Source: an uncultured Bacteroidota bacterium (GTDB lineage: Bacteria > Bacteroidota > Bacteroidia > 2-12-FULL-35-15). Taken from it: a stretch of DNA of 6,627 nt. The number at the start of each line of letters is the position of its first letter. The stretch's first letter is position 1. The DNA is taken from NCBI GenBank assembly GCA_903881065.1, contig CAIRRW010000217.1:1-6627 (forward strand), given 5' to 3'. Both the position numbers and the translations under genes were made by a program. Shown here piece by piece: positions 1-4,942 of the stretch. Below the pieces are notes generated by a model. The model was given only the letters and a program-made list of their open reading frames with translations. It was not told the DNA's origin and ran no database searches.

Positions 1-125
1 TATTTCATAATGAAATATTAATTATAAATTCATTCCGCACTGAAGAAATTATCGTATGAAGATAAAATTCATTATTGTAATTTTAACACATATTTTAACT
101 TCCATGAAAAATAAATGAAAATTTA
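1..125. other. AT-rich left edge, no gene recognised
   Basis: No convincing gene is visible here. A near-perfect inverted repeat lies at the very edge (TATTTCAT, one base, ATGAAATA; 1-17). A second AT-only repeat (109-116 with 121-128, GAAA loop) abuts the first promoter. An open frame entering from the left edge (frame 3) ends with TGA at 57-59. It could be the last 18 codons of an upstream gene, but it is too short and AT-rich to judge. Confidence 0.4.
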
Positions 126-158
126 TTTGCATAGATAAAATCTTTTGACATATCTTTG
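126..158 (+). promoter_or_regulatory. Bacteroidota-type promoter of the methionine unit
   Basis: TTTG at 126-129 and TATCTTTG at 151-158 match the Bacteroidota -33 (TTTG) and -7 (TAnnTTTG) elements, separated by 21 nt. Transcription would begin a few bases after 158, shortly before the riboswitch aptamer at 181, which is where a leader promoter should lie. An AT-rich inverted repeat (109-116/121-128) overlaps the -33 element, but I see no known operator. Confidence 0.75.
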
Positions 159-180
159 CACCGCGTTCTTTAAAATTATT

Positions 181-283
181 CTTATCCAGAAAGACAGAGG
201 GAATTGACCCGATGAAGTCTTGACAACCACCCAATACAGGGAAAGGTGCCAAATTCAACTCCGAGAAATCGGAGGTAGATAAG
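181..283 (+). promoter_or_regulatory. SAM-I (S-box) riboswitch aptamer
   Basis: All parts of the SAM-I aptamer can be traced. P1 is CTTATC (181-186) with GATAAG (278-283). P2 is AAGAC (191-195) with GTCTT (217-221), continued by GGG (199-201) with CCC (208-210) and carrying the conserved AGAGGGA and CCCGATGAAG stretches. P3 is CCC (230-232) with GGG (239-241). Then comes the conserved AAAGGTGCC (242-250). P4 is CTCCGA (259-264) with TCGGAG (269-274) closed by GAAA. TTGA in the P2 loop (204-207) can form the expected pseudoknot with TCAA (255-258). This RNA binds S-adenosylmethionine. Bound SAM stabilises P1, which here frees the downstream terminator and should switch off the methionine unit when SAM is plentiful. 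Confidence 0.97.
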
Positions 284-339
284 TTAGAAAAAAGCAATTA
301 ATACATTCGCGATATATTAAAAAGCTCTTCTGACTTGTC
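278..339 (+). promoter_or_regulatory. Antiterminator of the SAM-I riboswitch
   Basis: GATAAGTTAGAA (278-289) can pair with TTCTGACTTGTC (328-339) over 12 positions, two of them G-U. The first half of the left strand is the 3' strand of P1. The right strand is the inner part and loop of the terminator hairpin. The helix is therefore mutually exclusive with both P1 and the terminator, the standard S-box OFF-switch design. The pairing is seen in the sequence; its regulatory use is inferred from the class. Confidence 0.85.
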
Positions 340-353
340 GGAAGAGCTTTTTT
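319..353 (+). terminator. Riboswitch-controlled intrinsic terminator
   Basis: AAAAAGCTCTTC (319-330) pairs perfectly over 12 bp with 341-352, and the loop region 331-340 can extend the stem by about three pairs around CTTG. A run of six T follows the GC core (348-353). It lies between the SAM aptamer and the first coding region and should end transcription when SAM is bound. Confidence 0.93.
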
Positions 354-377
354 ATTTTAAGCTATTCCCGACAAGTC
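332..377 (+). repeat. 10-bp inverted repeat linking terminator loop and later leader
   Basis: GACTTGTCGG (332-341), the loop and first base of the descending arm of the SAM terminator, is perfectly complementary to CCGACAAGTC (368-377), downstream of the terminator. The second copy exists only in read-through transcripts. There it would compete with both the antiterminator and the terminator for the same bases. No known role. Confidence 0.7.
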
Positions 378-456
378 GTTTCTCTCTCCACATTCTGAAT
401 AAGTTGATTTTACTGAGCATTACAAATGTTTAATAACTTAATTTATAAAAAGGAAA

Positions 457-1623
457 ATGAAAGAGACAACAAAAATTCTGCACAGCATTCCGGTAGATGA
501 GCTTACCGGAGCGATTTCTACACCTATCTATCAAACATCCACTTATGTGCAGCAGGCACCGGGAGTAAATAAGGGATATGATTATGCACGGTCGAACAAC
601 CCTACCCGCAAGGTGTTGGAAGATTTAATAGCTACATTGGAAAGTGGCAAAAAAGGTTTTGCCTTTGCAAGTGGCCTTGCTGCTATTGATGCGGTGATAA
701 AACTTTTAAAATCGGGTGACGAAATAATTGCTGTAGATGATATATACGGCGGTGCTTTTCGATTGTTTACTCATATTTATGAGAAGTTCGGCATATCAGT
801 AAAGTACGTGGATACTACTGATGCGGTGAATGTGGCGGATGCCATATCGGACAAAACAAAACTTATCTGGCTGGAATCGCCTACCAATCCAACATTAAAG
901 ATTTCGGACATCAGAGAGATTTCTAAAATTGCGAAAGCAAATAATGTGCTGCTTTGTGTGGACAATACGTTTGCATCGCCTGCTTCGCAGAAACCTATTG
1001 AGCTTGGAGCTGATATAGTAATTCATTCGGCAACAAAATACCTGGCAGGGCACAGCGATTTAATAGCAGGATTAGTCGTAACAAATACTAATGAATTGGG
1101 TGAAAAAATAAAATTTATTCAAAATGCATCGGGAGCAATACTTGCTCCTTTCGATAGTTGGTTGGTGATTCGCGGGATTGAAACACTTCCATTACGAGTA
1201 AAACAACATTCGGAAAATGCACAAAAGATTGCTGAGTTTTTAAAAACGGTGGATATTGTAAACAATGTTTATTACCCTGGCTTACCAAAACACAAAAATC
1301 ATCACATCGCAAAACAGCAACAAAAGTATTTTGGCGGAGTAGTAACATTTGATTTGAAAATTGATGACAAAGAATTTGCAACTCAAATTGTAAGCAGTAC
1401 AAAATATTTTAAACTTGCTGAAAGCCTTGGCGGAGTAAAAAGTCTAATCTGCCTGCCTTGCGAAATGACTCACAAATCCATTCCGGCTGAAAAACGCTAT
1501 CAATCGGGAGTTACCGATAGCTTAATTCGTTTATCGGTTGGCTTGGAAGATGTGGAGGACTTAATAAGCGACTTGCAAACAGCAATTAAATCATTATCAA
1601 CAAAATTAACATTCACCGCTTAA
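457..1623 (+). CDS. metB: Cystathionine gamma-synthase-type PLP enzyme (Cys/Met metabolism family)
   Basis: This is a fold-type I PLP enzyme of the Cys/Met metabolism family, 388 residues, the usual size for cystathionine gamma-synthases and lyases and shorter than typical O-acetylhomoserine sulfhydrylases. The YDYARSNNPTR segment (41-51) supplies the tyrosine and arginine that contact PLP from the partner subunit. Tyr97 in DDIYGG stacks on the cofactor, Asp169 in CVDNTF contacts the ring nitrogen, and Lys194 in HSATKYLAGHSD is the Schiff-base lysine. The C-terminal ESLGGVKSLICLP...MTHKSIP...SGVTDSLIRLSVGLED pattern is diagnostic for the family. It is the first gene behind the SAM riboswitch and precedes homoserine dehydrogenase, so a biosynthetic role is most likely: replacing the acyl group of activated homoserine with cysteine (or sulfide). 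Cystathionine lyase or direct sulfhydrylase activity cannot be excluded from sequence. The ATG at 457 follows an A-rich stretch (AAAAAGGAAA). Confidence 0.85.
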   Translation: MKETTKILHSIPVDELTGAISTPIYQTSTYVQQAPGVNKGYDYARSNNPTRKVLEDLIATLESGKKGFAFASGLAAIDAVIKLLKSGDEIIAVDDIYGGAFRLFTHIYEKFGISVKYVDTTDAVNVADAISDKTKLIWLESPTNPTLKISDIREISKIAKANNVLLCVDNTFASPASQKPIELGADIVIHSATKYLAGHSDLIAGLVVTNTNELGEKIKFIQNASGAILAPFDSWLVIRGIETLPLRVKQHSENAQKIAEFLKTVDIVNNVYYPGLPKHKNHHIAKQQQKYFGGVVTFDLKIDDKEFATQIVSSTKYFKLAESLGGVKSLICLPCEMTHKSIPAEKRYQSGVTDSLIRLSVGLEDVEDLISDLQTAIKSLSTKLTFTA

Positions 1624-1638
1624 AATAAATTATAAAAA

Positions 1639-2886
1639 ATGGAAAAGAAGAAATTGACAATAGGATTATTCGGCTTCGGGTGTGTAGGATTCGGCTTGTA
1701 TGAAGTACTGCAACGTACGCCTGCGTTGAAGGCTAATATTAAACGTATATGTGTAAAAGATAAAAACAAAGACAGGCAACTGCCGTCGGAACATTTTACT
1801 TATGACAAAAATGGGTTGCTCGATGATGATGAAATAAATACAATAGTTGAATTGATTGATGATGCCGATGCTGCATACGAAATTGTGAAAAGTGCATTAA
1901 AAAAAAGAAAAGCGGTTGTAACTGCAAATAAGAAGATGGTGGCAGAACATTTTGACGAATTGCAGGAGTTGCAATCGACATACAATGTGCCTCTGCTGTA
2001 TGAAGCAGCATGCTGTGCGAGTATTCCGATAATCAGAAATCTGGAAGAATATTATGATAATGATTTGCTTGAATCCATTGAAGGTATTGTGAATGGCTCG
2101 ACAAATTATATACTTACTAAAACAGCTGACGAGAATTTTACCTATGCTGATGCGCTGGCTGATGCACAGAGTAAAGGGTATGCAGAATCGAATCCTATAC
2201 TTGATACTGGTGGATTTGATGCTAAATACAAGTTGCTTATTTTAATTGCACATGCGTTTGGTATTGTAGCTAAACCTGAAGATATTTATAATATCGGCAT
2301 TAATAAACTGGATGAATTGGAGTTGAACTATGCACGCGAAAAAGGATTGAAAATAAAGCTTGTTGCATATGCCGAGAAAACAAATGAAGGAACTATTAAA
2401 ACATTTGTGTTGCCTAAATTTGTAAATAAAACAGATAAATTGTTTTCGGTGGATGATGTATTCAACGGTGTAAAAACAAAATCATTTTTCAGTGATACGC
2501 AGTTTTTTGTCGGTAAAGGTGCCGGAGCTTATCCTACTGCATCGGCTGTATTGTCAGATATTTCAGCGTTAAGCTATAATTACAGATATGAATACAAAAA
2601 ACTTAATAATAAGGAAACATTGGCACAAGACGATTCTATATTTTTGAAAGTATTTTTGCGACATGATATTACATCGGGAATTGAATTGAAACAAAAATTT
2701 GAAGAGATAGATGAATCGTATCTCAATCAAAAGACAGGTTTTATTATCGGTATTATTTCCTTAAAATGCCTGAAAGAAATAGAGGAGAATTATGAAAATA
2801 CTTCTTTTGTTTTATTTGAAACAGTTGACAGTAAATTATTTTTAAAACTATACAAAAACAAAAAAGAATATGCAATTGATAACTAA
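1639..2886 (+). CDS. hom: Homoserine dehydrogenase
   Basis: Reduces aspartate semialdehyde to homoserine with NAD(P)H, feeding the methionine (and threonine) branch; cytosolic. The 415-residue protein opens with a dinucleotide-binding GFGCVG loop (12-17). TANKKM (95-100) and YEAACCASIP (121-130, a variant of the usual YEAAVCGGIP) follow. Then come NGSTNYIL (152-159), GYAESNP (180-186) and DTGGFDAKYK (189-198). Asp194 and Lys198 fit the catalytic Asp/Lys pair, which is four residues apart in the family. GKGAGAYPTASAVLSDI (292-308) ends the catalytic part. Residues from about 330 on (SIFLKVFLRHDI) resemble a divergent ACT regulatory domain; this is less certain. No aspartokinase is fused. The gene begins 15 bp after the PLP enzyme and so lies in the riboswitch-controlled unit. 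Its last 17 bases overlap the next gene. Confidence 0.93.
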   Translation: MEKKKLTIGLFGFGCVGFGLYEVLQRTPALKANIKRICVKDKNKDRQLPSEHFTYDKNGLLDDDEINTIVELIDDADAAYEIVKSALKKRKAVVTANKKMVAEHFDELQELQSTYNVPLLYEAACCASIPIIRNLEEYYDNDLLESIEGIVNGSTNYILTKTADENFTYADALADAQSKGYAESNPILDTGGFDAKYKLLILIAHAFGIVAKPEDIYNIGINKLDELELNYAREKGLKIKLVAYAEKTNEGTIKTFVLPKFVNKTDKLFSVDDVFNGVKTKSFFSDTQFFVGKGAGAYPTASAVLSDISALSYNYRYEYKKLNNKETLAQDDSIFLKVFLRHDITSGIELKQKFEEIDESYLNQKTGFIIGIISLKCLKEIEENYENTSFVLFETVDSKLFLKLYKNKKEYAIDN

Positions 2887-3283
2887 AAAAATTGTGATGA
2901 CCAAAGATATTGGCATCCATGGAAATTTATTTGGAGGAATATTAATGGAATGGATAGATGAAGCTGCAGCAGCCTTTGCTACCGAATATTGCTACACCCC
3001 GAATATGGTTACTGTACGTGTAGGTGAACTAATTTTTAATAAACCATTGAAAGCAGGGCAGCATATTCGTATTTATGGTGAAGTGGCAAAGCTTGGAAAC
3101 ACTTCTATTACAATTGCTTTGAAAGTTTGCAGATATAGTTTGTATAGTGCAGAAGAAACATTAGTGTGCAGTACCAATGTAACTTTTGTGCGGATAGATG
3201 ATGATGGAACACCTACACCTATTGGGGAATCGGTAAAGCGGAAACATCAGGATATTATAGATAATCATCTTGTGGAAGTATAA
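2870..3283 (+). CDS. Hotdog-fold acyl-CoA thioesterase (YciA/4HBT type)
   Basis: A 137-residue single-domain hotdog protein. The motif HGNLFGGILMEWIDEAAAAFA (17-37) contains the GxxFGG turn and the following central helix. Asp30 is in the position of the catalytic aspartate of YciA-type thioesterases. These cytosolic enzymes hydrolyse acyl-CoAs to free CoA and acid, with varied substrates. The substrate here cannot be read from the sequence. The start overlaps homoserine dehydrogenase by 17 bp in another frame, which suggests translational coupling. The N-terminal strand ITKKIVMTKD before the motif is expected in the family, so the first ATG is preferred over the internal Met10. Its link to methionine synthesis is not obvious. 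It might act on acetyl- or succinyl-CoA pools used to acylate homoserine, or be a passenger; this is speculation. Confidence 0.86.
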   Translation: MQLITKKIVMTKDIGIHGNLFGGILMEWIDEAAAAFATEYCYTPNMVTVRVGELIFNKPLKAGQHIRIYGEVAKLGNTSITIALKVCRYSLYSAEETLVCSTNVTFVRIDDDGTPTPIGESVKRKHQDIIDNHLVEV

Positions 3284-3319
3284 TTTTAAATGTCAATTTT
3301 ATATTAATTATTAAAATAG

Positions 3320-3352
3320 TTTGGAGATGTATAAATTTTATTTCTACATTTG
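3320..3352 (+). promoter_or_regulatory. Bacteroidota-type promoter of the cysteine operon
   Basis: TTTG at 3320-3323 and TACATTTG at 3345-3352 are a perfect -33/-7 pair with a 21-nt spacer, identical to the spacing of the first promoter. Transcription should begin around 3356-3362, leaving only a few nucleotides before the leader-peptide ATG at 3366. It marks the start of a unit separate from the methionine genes, although no terminator is obvious after 3283 and read-through is possible. Confidence 0.8.
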
Positions 3353-3365
3353 TGGCCTCAAAATA

Positions 3366-3443
3366 ATGACACAAAATAATCTAATATCATCTATCACTTG
3401 TTGTTGCTGCTATATGCAGATGACTTGCTGTGGGTGTTGTTAA
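3366..3443 (+). CDS. Cysteine-rich leader peptide of a cysteine attenuator
   Basis: A 25-codon ORF begins with ATG a few bases after the predicted transcription start and ends with TAA. It has eight Cys codons in two clusters: TCCCCY (residues 11-16, codons TGT TGT TGC TGC at 3399-3410) and TCCGCC (20-25, codons at 3426-3431 and 3435-3440). The first ten residues (MTQNNLISSI) are unremarkable. Such clustering is far beyond chance and places Cys codons just upstream of an intrinsic terminator (3467-3496) and cysteine biosynthesis genes. By analogy with trp, his and leu leaders, a ribosome short of Cys-tRNA would stall in the clusters and favour an antiterminator. The peptide itself probably has no function after synthesis. 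A metal-binding small protein is a less likely alternative, given the terminator and downstream genes. Confidence 0.9.
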   Translation: MTQNNLISSITCCCCYMQMTCCGCC

Positions 3444-3452
3444 AAGATTATT
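3375..3452 (+). promoter_or_regulatory. Alternative pairings across the leader ORF
   Basis: AATAATCT (3375-3382) is perfectly complementary to AGATTATT (3445-3452), so an 8-bp stem can enclose all Cys codons. Inside it, TCATCT (3387-3392) pairs with AGATGA (3418-3423), and CTGC (3407-3410) with GCAG (3416-3419). The last two share bases 3418-3419 and cannot both form. A translating ribosome would disrupt all of them. They are candidates for the pausing or anti-antiterminator structure of an attenuator; the pairings are seen, the role is inferred. Confidence 0.5.
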
Positions 3453-3479
3453 CTATATAATTCATTAAAGCCCCATCGC
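3427..3479 (+). promoter_or_regulatory. Candidate antiterminator of the cysteine attenuator
   Basis: GCTGTGGG (3427-3434), within the second Cys cluster, can pair with CCCATCGC (3472-3479). This gives seven pairs (one G-U) with one mismatch, using three Cs of the terminator's ascending arm and part of its loop. A ribosome stalled on the first cluster (3399-3410) would cover to roughly 3425 and leave 3427-3434 free to pair. A ribosome reaching the stop codon would cover it and allow termination. The geometry fits classic attenuation, but the helix is short. Confidence 0.5.
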
Positions 3480-3496
3480 CTTGGGGCTTTTTTTTT
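3467..3496 (+). terminator. Attenuator terminator before the cysteine genes
   Basis: AAAGCCCCA (3467-3475) and TGGGGCTTT (3482-3490) form a perfect 9-bp hairpin with a 6-nt loop, followed by an uninterrupted T run (3488-3496). It starts 23 nt after the leader-peptide stop codon and 50 nt before the first structural gene starts. It is therefore inside the operon's 5' leader, where a terminator makes sense only as a regulated one. Confidence 0.93.
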
Positions 3497-3546
3497 ACCC
3501 GATATTTTCAAAATTAAAATGTTTAACAATTAGATTTATAATTATT

Positions 3547-3972
3547 ATGACCAGTAAAATAAAAAAACTGTATTTAGATGAAAACGTTATTCGGGTGGTA
3601 GCATTGGAAGTAGCAGTATTTACTTCCTTTGCTTTAATTTTTCAGAGCAAGGCAATTGCAGTATTGCTGATAATTGATTTTGCATTACGTGCATTTTCGC
3701 ATTTAACTTCACCTTTGGCTTTTATTGCCAAAAGGATAACTTCAATTGCTTCACTAAAACCGATACCCGTGTTCGCACCTCCCAAGCTATTTGCCGCTAC
3801 ACTTGGTTTTATTTTCTCTGCCATTATTTTGCTTTTGCTGTTTTTAGCATTTATAAAATCTGCATTAATTGCAGGTGGCGTATTACTAATATGCGCAATA
3901 CTCGAATCCGCATTTAAAATTTGTGTCGGCTGTTATGTTTACAGTTGGGTGATAGCGCCGTTTAAAAAGTAA
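3547..3972 (+). CDS. DUF4395-type integral membrane protein
   Basis: The 141-residue protein matches the DUF4395 pattern as I know it: an N-terminal DENVIRVVALE, a DFALRAFSH segment (44-52), FAPPKLFAATLG (76-87) and a C-terminal CVGCYVY (126-132). Hydrophobic segments at about 14-33, 35-48, 84-103 and 106-125 suggest three or four membrane spans. Cys126 and Cys129 form a CxxC pair beside the membrane end; similar family members keep cysteines here. The family has no established function. The ATG at 3547 is chosen because an in-frame extension upstream would translate the attenuator hairpin and its T run. It is the first gene after the attenuator and ends 8 nt before tRNA-Cys, so it is very likely co-transcribed with the cysteine genes. 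A role in thiol redox balance or sulfur-compound transport would fit, but that is inference only. Confidence 0.85.
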   Translation: MTSKIKKLYLDENVIRVVALEVAVFTSFALIFQSKAIAVLLIIDFALRAFSHLTSPLAFIAKRITSIASLKPIPVFAPPKLFAATLGFIFSAIILLLLFLAFIKSALIAGGVLLICAILESAFKICVGCYVYSWVIAPFKK

Positions 3973-3980
3973 TAACTAAA

Positions 3981-4051
3981 GGTGTTGTGTTCAAGTGGTT
4001 AGATAAGACTCTGCAAAAGTCTGCACATCGGTTCGAATCCGATCAACACCT
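3981..4051 (+). tRNA. tRNA-Cys (anticodon GCA)
   Basis: A 71-nt cloverleaf. The acceptor stem is GGTGTTG (3981-3987) with CAACACC (4044-4050). The anticodon stem AGACT (4006-4010)/AGTCT (4018-4022) encloses loop CTGCAAA with anticodon GCA at 4013-4015. The T arm ATCGG (4027-4031)/CCGAT (4039-4043) carries loop TTCGAAT. Position 73 is T, the main identity base of tRNA-Cys. The D arm contains AGTGGTTAGA but its stem is weak. CCA is not encoded. It begins 8 nt after the DUF4395 stop and ends 28 nt before serine acetyltransferase, with no room for its own promoter. It is therefore probably cut out of the operon transcript by RNase P and a 3' tRNase. Its charging is what the upstream leader would measure. 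Confidence 0.97.
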
Positions 4052-4079
4052 CAATTAAATTAATTAAATAAAAAATAAA

Positions 4080-4907
4080 ATGGACAAACTGATAACAGAA
4101 ATATTCGAAAGAAACAAGAGTAAAAGTAATGCGGTGCCAAATAAATTTTTGACAGATGAATTTATTGAAAAACTATTTAACCTGCTTTATGTAAACGGTA
4201 TAAAACAGTACAACAACGCAGATGATATAGAAACAGAATTGATATTTATAAAAAAGCTTTTCTATAAATTAATAAAAAGTGAAAATATAAATGACGAAGC
4301 TGCTGCAAAAACATGGGAAGATTTTTATACTGAACTGCCATTAATATACACCAATACGCTGCTCGATGCGAAAGCTATTTTGGAGTTTGACCCTGCTGCC
4401 GAATCGCTGGAAGAAGTGCTGCAGGCGTATCCTGGATTTTATGCTATTGCCATACATCGTATTTCGCATTATCTGTATACTAATAAATACACATTACTTG
4501 CACGTTTATTTGCAGAGAAGGTACATAGCACTACTGGCATTGATATTCATCCGGGAGCAACCATTGGTGAAGCGTTTGCAATAGATCACGGAACAGGAAT
4601 TGTGATTGGCGAAACTGCAGTAATTGGAAAAAGAGTGAAGATGTATCAGGGCGTTACACTGGGTGCATTGAGTGTAGCGAAGGAAAATGCAAATAAAAAA
4701 AGACACCCTACAATTGAAGATGATGTAATTATATATGGCAATGCCACTATTCTTGGAGGCGCTACCGTTATTGGTAAAGAAAGTATTATAGGCGGAAACG
4801 TATGGATAACAAACAGTGTTCCTCCATTCTCGGTAGTTTTTCATAAAAGCGAAATAAGGATAAAAAGTAATAATCCTTTCGAAGAGCAAATCAACTTTGT
4901 AATTTAA
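4080..4907 (+). CDS. cysE: Serine O-acetyltransferase
   Basis: Transfers the acetyl group of acetyl-CoA to L-serine to make O-acetylserine, the first committed step of cysteine synthesis; cytosolic. The 275-residue protein has an alpha-helical N-terminal domain (about 1-150, including LQAYPGFYAIAIHRISHYLY at 114-133). A left-handed beta-helix of hexapeptide repeats follows (about 154-245): GIDIHPGATIGEAFAIDHGTGIVIGETAVIG, with the catalytic-type Asp169-His170 in DHGTG, then the QGVTLGA loop, RHP (208-210) and GNATILGGATVIG. The chain ends in isoleucine (FVI). In the family the C-terminal Ile inserts into the active site of cysteine synthase to form the cysteine synthase complex, and that enzyme is encoded next. 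The long N-terminal region and DHGTG version resemble the EpsC/CysE-like branch common in Bacteroidota. Feedback inhibition by cysteine is usual but cannot be judged here. Confidence 0.94.
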   Translation: MDKLITEIFERNKSKSNAVPNKFLTDEFIEKLFNLLYVNGIKQYNNADDIETELIFIKKLFYKLIKSENINDEAAAKTWEDFYTELPLIYTNTLLDAKAILEFDPAAESLEEVLQAYPGFYAIAIHRISHYLYTNKYTLLARLFAEKVHSTTGIDIHPGATIGEAFAIDHGTGIVIGETAVIGKRVKMYQGVTLGALSVAKENANKKRHPTIEDDVIIYGNATILGGATVIGKESIIGGNVWITNSVPPFSVVFHKSEIRIKSNNPFEEQINFVI

Positions 4908-4942
4908 TAATCAATAATAACAATTAAAAAAAATCGAAAAAC

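Noticed and set aside
143..158. TTTTGACA as a sigma70-like -35 box
   Set aside because: It is too close to the TATCTTTG element to act as a -35, and the Bacteroidota -33/-7 pair (126-129, 151-158) fits with proper spacing.
49..297. 82-codon open frame on the - strand
   Set aside because: It lies antisense across the first promoter and the SAM-I aptamer, whose structure explains the sequence. The encoded protein has no recognisable features.
1115..1402. Open frames on the - strand inside the PLP enzyme gene and elsewhere
   Set aside because: All are fully inside well-supported + strand genes, without motifs or start context.
457..1623. Assignment as O-acetylhomoserine sulfhydrylase (metY)
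   Set aside because: At 388 residues it lacks the length and insertions typical of that subfamily, although the reaction cannot be fully excluded.
3481..3546. Longer DUF4395 start using TTG at 3481
   Set aside because: The extra 22 residues would be encoded by the descending arm and T run of the attenuator terminator. The ATG at 3547 gives a normal family N-terminus.
4506..4889. 127-codon open frame on the - strand opposite cysE
   Set aside because: It is antisense to the hexapeptide-repeat region of a clearly real gene, and its Cys/Tyr/Asn-rich composition is a codon shadow.
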